Assembly (NCBI GenBank): GCA_027257055.1
Contig: JAPVLO010000122.1
Span: forward strand, 2,852,001-2,916,000
Reading direction: 5' to 3'
Length of the DNA stretch: 64,000 nt
Source of the DNA: Cephalopachus bancanus
Taxonomy: Eukaryota > Chordata > Mammalia > Primates > Tarsiidae
Shown: one piece after another, positions 10,446-20,949 of the stretch
How the letters are laid out: each line of letters begins with the position of its first letter
Numbering within the stretch: position 1 is the first letter of the stretch
Made by a program: the position numbers and the translations under genes
Notes under the pieces: model-generated
Told to the model about the DNA's origin: nothing
What the model saw: the letters and a program-made list of their open reading frames with translations, nothing else
The model's database searches: none

Positions 10446-10640
10446 CAGTTAAGACAGCTCAGTCCAAAGACACTCCCAAAGCTGTGTGACCTTGGACAAA
10501 TTACTCTACATTCTCAAATTTCAGAGTCTTCATCTATAAAACAGGGACACAAATATGACCAACGTGATTAGGTCATCATGAGAATTAAAAGAAAACTCAG
10601 GTAAAGGTATTGGATAAATATCCAGTACTAGTGTGAAGTG
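10446..10640 (-). mobile_element. MIR, antisense
   Basis: GTGTGACCTTGGACAAATTA, TTCATCTATAAAACAGGGAC and GAGAATTAAAAGAAAACTCA follow the reverse complement of the MIR core and 3' side. Confidence 0.75.
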
Positions 10641-11388
10641 CCTACTCTGTGACAGAAGTAGAAGACTAGAATGTGGCCCTATTTACTAGTGTTCCAAGTC
10701 TAGTGGGGAAAGCAAATATTGACACAGTATGCGAAGCATGGAAATACAGGCATGTACAAGATGCTGTCCATCTTAGGAGTATCTAACTTCATGGAGAAAT
10801 CAGGAAAGACTTCACAGAGGAGGCAACCTTTAGTAGTTGAGCATAGAAGGTTGTTTAGAGGTTCACTGAAGGTTGGTTAGAAGTTCATCAGGTAGGAAAA
10901 GATGAGGGAAAACATTTTGGACAGTGCCCGCAGCTTGTACAAAGGCAAAGAGGCAAGAAAGAGAATGGGCCAACCTAGAAACCATAGGGAACGTTAAAAA
11001 AGAAATTAAAAGGATAAAATTATGACTCTCCGAATGATAAATTGAGTATGTATCAAAGATTTTCTTTAACTCAATTAATGAGGAAACCAGTAAGATGTTA
11101 TAAATGGCTCAAAGAAAAATTCAAAGAATAGTCATATAGAAGTGATTAGAAATACTGCAAATAATTTACAAATGGACACAAAAATCGTCAGTATCTACTG
11201 GGCAATAATTTATTGCATCTTGAGGGACACATTTGCACTTTTATGGCTAAAAAAATCACTGCACCACTTTCATGAGTTTACAACTTATTGTAATAACATA
11301 TAAAATAGTGCAAAACAAGGAAAAATAAAGACAGCCCAGTAGGGACCATTGGACAGGATACCCAGTAATCTTTGTTTTTACACATTTG
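10641..11388 (+). mobile_element. Ancient repeat (same family as 8270), 5' portion
   Basis: TGAAGTGCCTACTCTGTGAC, AAGTCTAGTGGGGAAAGCAA, GGAAAGACTTCACAGAGGAG and TTGTACAAAGGCAAAGAGGC occur in the order seen in the other copies. The later part (after about 10990) is less certain. The young L1 at 11401 appears to separate it from a piece at 12270-12540. Confidence 0.45.
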
Positions 11389-11400
11389 AAAGTCTTTCAA

Positions 11401-12259
11401 ACGTGCTGAAAAGAAAAAAACAAACAACCCCATTATAAAATGGGCAAAAGATATGAACAGACACTTCACAAAGGAAGACATCCGAGCAGCCAACAGACAC
11501 ATGAAGAAATGTTCAACCTCACTAATCATCAGGGAGATGCAAATCAAAACCACACTTAGATACCACCTAACTCCAGTCAGAATGGCAATTATCAACAACT
11601 CGAAAAATAACAGCTGCTGGAGAGGGTGTGGCGAAAAGGGAACACTTCTACACTGTTGGTGGGATTGTAAACTAGTGCAACCTCTGTGGAAAGCAGTGTG
11701 GCGATTCCTAAAAGCTCTAAATATCAACCTCCCATATGACCCCGCAATCCCCCTACTGGGAATATATCCTGAAGAACTCAAATCACTCTATAAAAAAGAT
11801 TCCTGCACACGTATGTTTATCGCAGCATTGTTCACAATAGCAAGAACCTGGAAGCAACCATGCTGCCCATCAAAAAAGGACTGGATCAAAAAAATGTGGT
11901 ACATATACACGATGGAATACTACACAGCCATAAAAAGGAACAGAATCATGAACTTTGCAGCAACCTGGATGGAACTAGAGTCTATAATACTGAGTGACCT
12001 CTCACAGAAACAAAGATCCGAGTATCACATGTTCAGACTCATATAATGGACCTTTAACATCCAATGTAATACTATAAGAAAATGACTGACAGTAGTGGGA
12101 AACTATGGGGGGGGAGGTGGGATCAATGGCAGCAAATATCTGTCTGGGGATGGGGAAACACCTCTTATCAACAGGGTGCCTGAATGAAACGTACTTGTGT
12201 ACCTAACCCTTAACTGTACCCCACAACACCATAATAAAAGATATTGATTAATTAAAAAA
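11401..12259 (+). mobile_element. 5'-truncated L1, 3' ~860 bp
   Basis: The end of ORF2 plus the 3'UTR (GTACCTAACCC...ACTGTACCCCACA) and a short poly-A. AAAGTCTTT(C/T) duplicates at 11389-11398 and 12260-12269. It is relatively young, because the ORF2 end is undamaged. Confidence 0.92.
11453..12046 (+). pseudogene. L1 ORF2 C-terminal fragment, open to its stop
   Basis: A 197-codon frame starting at an internal Met ([20 protein letters not shown]) and covering the ORF2 C-terminal segment. The C-terminal zinc-knuckle pattern C-x3-C-x7-H-x4-C is intact ([18 protein letters not shown]). The endonuclease and reverse transcriptase lie upstream and are absent, so it is a dead 5'-truncated copy. The frame does extend upstream of this Met. 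No promoter is visible. Confidence 0.9.
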
Positions 12260-12269
12260 AAAGTCTTTT

Positions 12270-12900
12270 ACAATTTCTCTTGACAGAAGACGTTCTTTTT
12301 GTTGGCAAGCCAGAGAGCAGGGTGGGGAGTGGATGAGAGGAAGTTGGGGCTGGAAGTATAGGCAGAAACCAAATCACGAGGAGCACAGATCACCATGCTG
12401 GGGAGTCTAAATGCACCCCACAGTGGGAAGGATGGGTTGTGGGAGACTGAGACTTGGAAGACTGGACCTAGGAAAGCAGTGAAGAGGTCCTGAACCAAGG
12501 TGGCAGAAGGGAGATGGAGACATAGGACTGAACTGGGCACAAAGTGAAGGGGTCATCTGAGGCGACTTAGGCTTCAGGAGGATAGGTGCATGACCAAGTC
12601 ACACGAAGAGACCAGGAAAAGAGCTTTTCTCTGTGTGTACCCAAGGGCAATGTTTTCTTGAGAGGCTTTCAGAGCATCAATTGGAAATGTGGCCCTTCAA
12701 CTTTGCCCAGACTTCTCAGTGACAGAGAAGAACATTTCATACTGATAACTTTTTTGGAAGAGAAGGCACAGCTTGGTTTTCTCTTTTGGTTTATCTAAAT
12801 ACTCCTATTTCCAAGATATATTTTTGGGAAAGTCTTATACATCAATGTCTATCTCTAATCCATTTGGACCCCTTGATTCTGCCATGTAAATGGTTTCCTT
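12270..12900. other. Ancient-repeat remnant then unassigned sequence
   Basis: 12270-12540 looks like the 3' continuation of the repeat interrupted by the L1. 12540-12900 shows nothing I recognise. Confidence 0.35.
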
Positions 12901-12918
12901 AAGGTGACTTTGTTCTAT

Positions 12919-12963
12919 ACTACGCACACACAAATGCACACACACATACACGCACACACCCCA
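12919..12963 (+). repeat. Imperfect (CA)n microsatellite
   Basis: A CACACA-rich run broken by AAATG and TACACG. Confidence 0.85.
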
Positions 12964-13214
12964 TCCATTCTCTTCCCTTTTCTGCCCTGTGCTGGGAGCA
13001 CTGACTTAAATCATATCACGCGGCTCTCTTGTCCTCTGTCTTCCGGAGAGTGGGACGCAACAGAGGCTGGGATAGCACCGATTTCTCCAGCCACTCCCTG
13101 CTTTGTTGCAGTGCTGACACCACTTTGGCCCGCTCTGATGACAGCCATATGCTGGCTCTGGTCCTCAACCAGGCTCCACAATGCCTTCTCTGCCACTCTC
13201 TTTCAGGCCTGGGG

Positions 13215-13375
13215 ATATGTTGTGAGTCACAGTGTGTCCCATCAAAATTCACATGTTGAAGCCCTAATTCCAAGTTCCTCAGAATGTGACCTTATTTGGA
13301 AGTAGGGTTGTTGCAGATGCAATTAGTTGAGATGCAGTCATACTGGAGTGGGGAGGGGTGGGGGCCCTAGTCTTC
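13215..13375 (+). mobile_element. MLT1-type (ERVL-MaLR) LTR fragment
   Basis: GTGTCCCATCAAAATTCACA, GTTGAAGCCCTAATTCC, CTCAGAATGTGACCTTATTT and GTTGCAGATGCAATTAGTT match the 5' portion of MaLR LTRs. The 3' portion is absent or unrecognisable. Confidence 0.7.
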
Positions 13376-14268
13376 TTTTATGAGAAATGTTATATTCGTG
13401 GTCGGTATACGCTCTTCTGAGTTGTTTTGTGTAGGAATTGTGGTTCGTGGTAAATTTGGGAGCATTATTGTAGAGAGAAATTTGCATTTTCTTGGCCCAC
13501 TCCTACTGTAAATGCCAAGGAAGGAGGTGTCAGCAGAAAACACACACATAGCTTCATTGGTGTTTTACATGGAGGCTGTACTCCTGCACGTTCATGCCTA
13601 CAGCCTGGGTGACTTCCAGGGCATGCTGGACCCCCACAACCATATTGGGACCACATGCAGGGAGGGGTCTTCACCGTAAGCTCCAGGAAAAGCACTATTA
13701 GACCTAACTAGACGCACTTGTCTGTGTCAAGCCTCAGTGTATCAGAAGGGCTTGTTGTCCACTGTGGAGTGTCGCATTCTGACTGCCCCTGAGAGCTGGA
13801 AACACAAATATCTCTTTATCCCACAGCCCTTTTCTCTCGCCTTCACACTGGTGTCTGAACAAAGGTTAGCCTGTATTCTTTGGCTGGCTTTCCAGATTTC
13901 TCCTCTGGCCCACGTAATGAAAAGCTCTCTTCTTAGCTCAGTGGTCTTATTTATTTTCTCCACTCAAGACAAGACATATCGCCAGTTATAATCAGGGGTG
14001 ATAAAGTGACACTTCAGCAAGGTCACGCAGATGGCAGATGTCCATAGTGTTAATTTTCTCAGAGCTGAGACACCACCATCTGTTCTTTTAAATGGGAGCA
14101 GCGCTCATGTATTTAAAATCCTGCTCGGTGTGTCCCATTCCAGAACGTTCTCTCCATAGAATGTAGTGCCAAGCAGGTGGGTGTGGGGGAGTCTGAGAGC
14201 CTCAAAGCACTACAATAATAAAATTTACCATAATAAATTTCTTTCATATTGTGATTTGAGCTAGTTTT
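13376..14268. other. Unassigned sequence
   Basis: No gene, promoter or repeat recognised. Confidence 0.4.
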
Positions 14269-14281
14269 TCCAGTAGTTTTC

Positions 14282-14556
14282 TTTCTTATTTTGTTTTGTT
14301 TGAGTTGGAGTCTCACTCTGTCGCCCAGACTGGAGTGCAGTGGCCGCTTCCGGCCACCGCAGCCTCGACCTTCCGCCTTATCCTTCCAAGTAGCCGGAAT
14401 TACAGGCATGCGCTACCACACCCGGCTGATTTTTTTTGATTTATTGTAGAGATGAGGTCTCGCTGCCCAGGCAGGTCTCGAACCCACAGGCTCAGGCAAT
14501 CCACTCACCTCAGCCTCCCAAAGGCGCAGGATTACAGGCTGAGCCACCGAGCCCGG
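14282..14556 (-). mobile_element. Young Alu, antisense, 5-nt-deletion subfamily
   Basis: Poly-T-like head, right-arm block, then CTCGCTGCCCAGGC, which lacks the AAGTT/ACTTG pentamer present in other copies. CCAGTAGTTTTC is perfectly duplicated (14270-14281, 14557-14568). Confidence 0.95.
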
Positions 14557-14718
14557 CCAGTAGTTTTCAAAATAGTTCTATTCATAAAAACTCTCTAACC
14601 TGTTGGAGTGACATTAATTCCACCTCTGTTTATCAATCACATTTTCCCTGGCCAGAGTATTCCATGATATATAAATAATAAACAGAAAAATAATTTTATG
14701 TTAATATTTTTACTTTTT

Positions 14719-15011
14719 TTTTTGAGTCGGGGGGGGTCTCACTCTCTTTTGCACAGGCTGGAGTGTAGTGGCATGACCCAGGCTCACCACAGCCTTGACC
14801 TCCTGGGCTCAGGCAATTTTTCTGCCTCAGCCCCTTGAGTAGCTGGGACTACAGGTATGCACCACCACACCTGGCTAATTTTTTGATGTTTTTGTAGCGA
14901 CACAGTCTCACTATGTTGTGAAACTGGTCTAGAACTCCTGGCCTCATGCATTCTTCCCACCTCGGCCTCCCAAAGTGCTGGGATTACAGGCGTGAGTCAC
15001 CACACCCAGTC
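14719..15011 (-). mobile_element. Older Alu, antisense
   Basis: T-run, then GAGTCGGGGGGGGTCTCACT, ending CAGGCGTGAGTCACCACACC. AATATTTTTACTTTTT / AATATTTTTGCTTTTT flank it. Confidence 0.93.
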
Positions 15012-15555
15012 AATATTTTTGCTTTTTATTTATGGCAGCTGATTCTGGCTCTCCATTCTGGGGAATGCAACAAAACTTCTTTTAAAAGGCCGAGGTGATA
15101 TGTAGATTTGACATTTTTGAAGGTGGGATGACCAAAGTGCAGAATGCCCTGGTCTTTGAAGATGCCAGTGATTCTTCACTCAGGAAATAGATCCAGTTCC
15201 CACAAACAAATGTTTCAGTGCAATCACAATAAAAGTGGGATAGAAAGAAAAGTCAGTGGCTTTCCCCTTTGCCAAGCCTTAACAGATCCTGTGTCCTGAG
15301 CATGTGGGTTAGTTCTCATGGTTGTGGCTCAGCTTCTCTGCAGACTCAACACTGGCAGGGTTCTCTCTCCAGAGACCCTATTACATGACTGCGGGAAGCC
15401 TGGCTTGTTCTGTGAAGACAGTAGTGGTCACTCAGAAAACTGAGGCTATGTCCATCTCCTGGTGGTTCCTTCATTACCTTAGCCCAGCCTCATGTGGGCC
15501 AGTGTAGTGAGAACAGCAAGCCACACTAGGCTCTGGCAGGTTCTTTTCACATTTG
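15012..15555. other. Unassigned sequence
   Basis: No gene or repeat recognised. Confidence 0.4.
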
Positions 15556-15558
15556 CAG

Positions 15559-15999
15559 CATGTATTAGTTCCCCTGAACTGCTGTAACAAATCACCACCA
15601 ATTAGGTGGCTTAAAAACAATTAATACATATTCTCCCACAGTTCTGCCAGCCAGAAGTCTGAAATCAAGGTGTTGATCGCGTTGGTTCCTTCTGGAGGTT
15701 CTGAGAGGGAAGCCACCCCATGCCTCTCTCCTGGCTTCTGATGTTTGCTAGCATTCCTTGGGTTATAGATACATCACTCTAATCCCTGCCTCTGCCTTTG
15801 CATGGCCTTCTCCTCCATGTGTCTGTCCAAATGTCCCTCAACTTGTAAGGATACCAGTCACTGGATTAGGACCAACTCTAATTCAGTGTGACGTCATCGT
15901 CACTTGATTGCACGTGCAAAGATCCTGTTTCCAGATAGGCACCAGGGTTTAGGATGTCAACATGTCTTTTTGAGGGACACACTTATACCCAGTACACAT
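15559..15999 (-). mobile_element. MaLR-type solo LTR, antisense
   Basis: GTATTAGTTCCCCTGAACTG, AGGTGGCTTAAAAACAATTA, CAGTTCTGCCAGCCAGAAG, GGCCTTCTCCTCCATGTG and AAGATCCTGTTTCCAGATAG give the reverse complement of a full-length MaLR LTR. No internal retroviral sequence is attached. Confidence 0.75.
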
Positions 16000-16049
16000 A
16001 CTGCAGCATTTCTAAAAAAGACTTGGCATTTTACAACTGGAGAATGATT

Positions 16050-16250
16050 TCAGATATGTCTAAGAGTCAAATCCTGCCCCCTCACTCTCTGCCTGATTAC
16101 ATTCAATCTGTTTCCTTATCAACAGGGTGAAGATGATAGCAGTGTCCTCCCTGTGAGTTTAAGAGAGGATTAAACGAGATAATTCATGTGAAACACAGCT
16201 CCTGGCACAGAGCAAGCTGCAATAGATGTTACCTAATCTTCTAGTAGCCT
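16050..16250 (-). mobile_element. MIR, antisense
   Basis: GTTTCCTTATCAACAGGGTG, GAGGATTAAACGAGATAATT and CTCCTGGCACAGAGCAAGCT fit the MIR reverse complement. Confidence 0.65.
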
Positions 16251-16469
16251 CTGTGGATGTCCACTCAGCCTCACAGAACCTAGTCAGTCCACATAGGATC
16301 CTTGACAAGAAAAAAATGGCGGAAGTGAGTTTTGGATTGAGAATAAGTATTTATATATGGTTACTTGTAATTGTTCTACAATCCTGCGATTTCTTGGATA
16401 AACTCTTTGTGTAATACCTTATATTTGAACAAGGTATCTCCATTTTTGAAGTGTTTTCATTTGATACAA

Positions 16470-16590
16470 AAACCCTGAAAAACTGGCAGGGTGGGTATTG
16501 ATAATCCTATTTTATAGATAAGAAAACTGAGACAAGGGTTGAGAGACTTGGTTTAGATCAGCTGGTACAACACAGGCTGCTGCCTAGCTA
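16470..16590 (+). mobile_element. MIR fragment, sense
   Basis: TATTTTATAGATAAGAAAAC followed by TGAGACAAGGGTTGAGAGAC matches the MIR 3' core. Confidence 0.55.
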
Positions 16591-16599
16591 GCCGGTTTG

Positions 16600-17985
16600 T
16601 ACTTGCTTTGATAACAGGAACCCCTGTCTTGTTCAGAGAGTAATATGCCCGACTGAAAAAGAACATTCCCAGATGCTTTTGCTGGCAGGACTGGCTAGTG
16701 ACATGTAAGCAGCAGGTTGTGGGAAGGGGCTTCTAAAACCACTTTTAAAGGAGGCCTAATCATCTCACAGGGGCCCTTTAGCACCCTAGGGGTGTGTGTG
16801 TGTGTTTGAGTCGGAGTCTCACTTTGTTACCCAGGCTGGAGTGCAGTGACAGAATCATGGCTCACTACAGCCTCAGCCTTCTGGGTTTGGCAATCCTTTC
16901 ACCTCAGCCTTCCAAGTAGCTGGGACTACAGGCATGTGCCACCATACCTGGCTAATTTTTTATTTTTATTTTTTATTTTTTTGTGGAGATGAGGTCTCAC
17001 CACATTGCCTAGGCTGGTCTCAAACTCCTGGGCTCAAGCAATCTTCCCACCTCAGCCTCCCAAAGTGCTAGTGTGAGCCTCTGTGCCCAGCGGGGTGTGT
17101 GTTAGTTTTCATCTAAATCCAGGTCTAGTTGGTTAACCTTTGAAGTCCCAGATTAACCCCCTTTGGAGAGTTGCTGGGGTTAGGGAGCTGGTTGAGTTCT
17201 GCGCCCTGACAGGTTCCAGAGGATTCAGTCATTAACACAACTGGAATTTGAGCTGATTCCGCTGCTAGAGCTTATGTTTTTGTGCCTGTTTATTTGTAAA
17301 AGTTTGTATGTGTGGCAGAATTCCGAAGGAGATCTGCCTTCATTTTCACACACCTCCTCACGGTGAGGTGTTGAGGAAGGGAAACTGTGACCCTCACATA
17401 CCTCTCGCCATTGGGGATGGCCATCATCTACCAAAAAGGAAACCGACAAATGTGAACAGCCAAACTGACTTAGGTCAGTTGTCAGCACCCTGGCCACTGT
17501 GTTTAAATGGGCGACTGACCCACCAGTTGCAGTTACTTGGAGTAGAGGGGGACATTGACCTAAGCAGTGCCAAGCCCTTTCTCCCACCAGTTTGGAATTA
17601 AGACTGAGAAATATGAGTCCCAGGCTCAGTTTATTGCTGAAGCTGAGGCAACACAAAAACCCAGGAGTAGGGAGGAGGCCAGGTGGATGGACAGGGAAGA
17701 CAGGTGGTCTGCCAAGGGAAAGGAGGGGTATGTGTGCACAGAGCCAGGAATGGGGACAAAGGTGAGGACATGAGGGAGCAGGAGCAAGACTGCAGGAAGC
17801 CCCCACCTGGCTCCTGACTGGCTTTCTGGTCTTAGGTTTCAGCTCCTTGGGATCATCTGCCTGATCTTCCTGCTGTGAGATCCCTACAATAAATTACTTA
17901 CTCCCTATTATTGTGTAAGTGAGTTTGAAGTGGCTTCTGTTACTTTAACCAAAAGAACCTTGATGCAATTCAATATCATGCTGGA
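16600..17985 (+). mobile_element. Ancient LTR-like element, sense, split by an Alu
   Basis: The upstream part has GGCTAGTGACATGTAAGCAG. The downstream part ends with CTGCCTGATCTTCCTGCTGT, a polyadenylation signal at about 17889-17894 (AATAAA) and TCTGTTACTTTAACCAAAAG, typical of old ERVL/MaLR LTR 3' ends. A 193-codon minus-strand frame at 17225-17806 crosses this element and has no recognisable domain. Confidence 0.4.
16800..17091 (-). mobile_element. Alu, antisense
   Basis: GAGTCGGAGTCTCACTTTGT ... CCTCTGTGCCCAGC. GGGGTGTGTGTG-type sequence on both sides (about 16789 and 17092) is the TSD. It lacks a normal poly-T and sits in a short GT run. Confidence 0.88.
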
Positions 17986-17993
17986 GTGTTTAT

Positions 17994-18290
17994 TTTTATT
18001 TTTATTTTTTTGAGTTGGAGTCACACTCTGTCGCCCAGACTGGAGTGCAGTGGCCGCTCCCGGCCACCGCAGCCTCGACCTGCTGGGCTCCGGCGATCCT
18101 TCCGCCTCAGCCTTCTAAATAGCCGAAATTACAGGCATGCGCTACCACACCCAGCTGATTTTTTTTTTTGATTTATTGTAGAGATGAGGTCTCGCTGCCC
18201 AGGCGGGTCTCGAACCCGCGGGCTCAGGCAATCCACTCACCTCAGCCTCCCAAAGGCACGGGATTACAGGCTGAGCCACCGAGCCCGGCT
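17994..18290 (-). mobile_element. Young Alu, antisense, 5-nt-deletion subfamily
   Basis: TTTTATTTTTTTGAGTTGG head, CTCGCTGCCCAGGCGGG (deletion present), GAGCCACCGAGCCCGG end. A perfect 13-bp TSD, CTGGAGTGTTTAT, lies at 17981-17993 and 18291-18303. Confidence 0.96.
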
Positions 18291-18303
18291 CTGGAGTGTT
18301 TAT

Positions 18304-18882
18304 AAATGCACTCTAAATGGTTTCTAAAATGGTTTGTCTATCTGCAGGCTCCATTAATATCCATTCCCCCAACCCCATTAACATACATCTTGATCTTACA
18401 CACATGGCACTCGGATGCTTGGTTCAACTAACTGATCGCATCTCCCCACATTCCTAGATCTCTTAGTACATTTACGAGTACTTCCCAGACTCCGTAACAG
18501 CTTTGAAAAACTATTGCTAAATTTTCTTTGAGGTGAAGTCTCCTTATAACTAACCGTTCAAAGACAAGTTTGCAGCAGACCGCACAAAGCGTAAGAAAAA
18601 GAGTCATGTGTTAAGCACGGTTCCATTCAGTCATTGCTTCCTTCAACAGATGTTGCTCAAACTTATCATGTGCTCTACCCTGGGCCAGATGCTGCAAATG
18701 CAGTGTGAGTGAGATTCAGGCCCTGTGTTAACCAGATCTGTGGGGGTTTCTTAAGTCCAAAGGGCTACCTTCATTGTTCCATCACGTTTTCTGGTTTCCC
18801 AATTTTCCCATGCCACCTTCATGCCACTGTTATAGATTCTGTGCCTCCAAGCTCTCACTCTGTCACCCTTTCTCTTCTCTTT
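18304..18882. other. Unassigned; small ancient-repeat head near 18640-18720
   Basis: CTTCCTTCAACAGATGTTGC...ATCATGTGCTCTACCCTGGG resembles the 'ATTCAACAAATATTTATTGA' class of dispersed ancient repeats. No gene recognised. Confidence 0.35.
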
Positions 18883-18898
18883 AAAAGCTTTATTTTAG

Positions 18899-19189
18899 TC
18901 GGGCTCGGTAGCTCAGCCTGTAATCCCGCGCCTTGGGAGGCTGAGGTGAGTGGATTACCTGAGCCCGTGGGTTCGAGACCCGCCTGGGCAACTTGGCGAG
19001 ACCTCATCTCTACAATAAATCAAAAACTAGCCGGGTGTGGTAGCGCGCACCTGGAGTTCCAGCTACTTGGAAGGCTGAGGCGGAAGGATCACCGGAGCCC
19101 AGCAGATCGAGGCTGTGGTGGCCGGGAGCGGCCACTGCACTCCAGTCTGGGCGACAGAGTGAGACTCCATCCAAAAAAAAAATAAAAAT
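18899..19189 (+). mobile_element. Young Alu, sense, without the 5-nt deletion
   Basis: TCGGGCTCGGTAGCTCAGCC ... GGGCAACTTGGCGAGACC ... A-rich tail. TSD AAAAGCTTTATTTTAG / AAAAGCTTTGTTTTAT (18883-18898, 19190-19205). Confidence 0.95.
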
Positions 19190-19319
19190 AAAAGCTTTGT
19201 TTTATTTTTTATTTGCCTGAAATCAGGGAAAATAACCATCTTAGAATTCTTTCCCCAAATTCGTCACTCCTCAGAAAGTAGTGTTACCCCCAGTTGACCA
19301 GACACACTCTCTCCTTGAG

Positions 19320-19650
19320 ACCTTGTAACCTGACTATTCCTTTTGCCAGGAAAGCTCTTGCCAGATATCTTCATGGCTCGTTTCCTCACCCCTCAAATCT
19401 TTACACAAATGTTAATTTCTTCTGGCACCCTCCCTCAACGCCCCTGACCCCCTTACCAGAGCACTTCTTTTCCCCCATAGCACTCATCACCTTCCAACAC
19501 ACTGCAGAATTTACTTATTGTATTAATACTTATTGCCAGGTAGTAAACTCCCTGAGACCAAGGATCTTGGTTTTTTTCATGCTGCATCCCAAGCGCCTTA
19601 GAACAGTGCTTGGCTGGCGATGTATGTTTGCCAAGTGAAGGTGTGACTGG
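19320..19650 (+). mobile_element. L2 3' end
   Basis: CTCAAATCTTTACACAAATG, CCCCCATAGCACTCATCACC, GTAAACTCCCTGAGACCAAG and AAGCGCCTTAGAACAGTGCT follow the L2 3' end in order. A 114-codon frame here is a relic, not a gene. Confidence 0.8.
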
Positions 19651-20295
19651 TGACACGGGCAAAATCCATTTGGGTGAGATACAAAGACAAACAAATGGGA
19701 TCTACTTGCAGTCAGGTGTTCTGATTTGAACGCACTCAGGTGACCAGAACGAAGGCAGCACTAAGATTGGAAAGCACAGAGATTGACTATGGCTTGTTTT
19801 GTAAAGTGAAAAAAGTAGATTCTGAAGGTACACAAAATAGCATCCAAAGGCACAAATGTGCATATCTACAACGTGCTTCATGAGACAATAAATTGATGGA
19901 ACTATTTATACCAAAGAGAGTATCTTTGATTGTGCATTACATTAAAGTATGTAGTTAATCGCCTAATATTTAAGGTCCCAGTTTTCTTTTCTCTTGATGT
20001 ACTTAGCTGTTAAGTTCATATTAAGCCTATTGCTGTTAAAAAACAAAACCCAAAAAACCTCAGCATTTAAAGAAAATAATAAATTGAGCTATATAATTGG
20101 CTAAGGTCCCCAAGGTTGGGGAAATTTAGTTTTCCTTCCTTCTGTATTCCTAAAAATAGCCAAGTCTTTTCCAAAATCATCACATTTAACTTTCCAAACT
20201 AAACTATCAATAAAAAATATGAATTTTACATGAAAGATGAAACAACAAAAAAAGAGAGAATTAAACCACAAGGCACTGGACAAGTATCTCCATTC
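19651..20295. other. AT-rich unassigned sequence
   Basis: No gene or repeat recognised. Confidence 0.4.
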
Positions 20296-20299
20296 TTAG

Positions 20300-20395
20300 A
20301 GGGTCTAGGCCACTTTTTAATAAATTCATCTGAAAAATGGGGTTGCTGTGTACCTACCTCACTCAGTTATTATTATGAATATTCTCTTTAACACA
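20300..20395 (-). mobile_element. MIR fragment, antisense
   Basis: TTCATCTGAAAAATGGGGTT followed by TACCTACCTCACTCAGTTAT. Confidence 0.55.
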
Positions 20396-20474
20396 ACAGA
20401 TGATTTAATTCTGTTAATGATAATTTAACAATTTACCAAGAAAAGTTTAATACACAGAAGCCCTACCCTATCCC

Positions 20475-20560
20475 TCACTTTTAATGAGGCCAAAGGAAGT
20501 GAATCAGTTGACCCAAGGTCACACATCCAGTGCTTGGCAGATCCAAGGTTAGAACCTTCC
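20475..20560 (+). mobile_element. MIR fragment, sense
   Basis: TTGACCCAAGGTCACACATCC and GGCAGATCCAAGGTTAGAAC match the MIR 3' side. Confidence 0.6.
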
Positions 20561-20625
20561 ACCTTTATAAGCCCAGAAAACCCAATGGGCTCCATGGACT
20601 CTTGGCAGTAGATTTCTGCAAGAGC

Positions 20626-20934
20626 AAATGCTCAGTGGCTCATGCCTATAATCCCAGCACTTTGAGAGGCTGAGGTGGGAGGATTACTTGAGCCCAGGAG
20701 TTTGAGACTAGCCTAGACAACATGATGAAACCTTGTCTCTCTAAAAAAAAAAAAAAAAAAAATCAGAAAATTAACTGAGTGTGGTGGCACAAGCTTGTAG
20801 TTCCAGCTACTCGGGAGGCTGAGGCAGAAGATTGCCTGAGCCCAGGAGGTCAAGGCTGCAGTGAGCCATGATCATGCCAATGCACTCCAGCCTGAGGGAC
20901 AGAGTGAGACCCTGACTCAAGAAAAAAAAAAAAT
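20626..20934 (+). mobile_element. Old Alu, sense
   Basis: GCTCAGTGGCTCATGCCTAT, long middle A-run, right arm to GACTCAAGAAAAAAAA. No convincing TSD. Confidence 0.92.
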
Positions 20935-20949
20935 AGTGGGACAGTTTTT

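Noticed and set aside
17225..17806. 193-codon minus-strand frame
   Set aside because: It runs antisense through an LTR-like repeat, is Ser/Pro/Leu-rich without a recognisable domain, and has no promoter or splice context.
18968..18984. tRNA-like B box sequence
   Set aside because: It is the Pol III B box of an Alu. No tRNA cloverleaf surrounds it.
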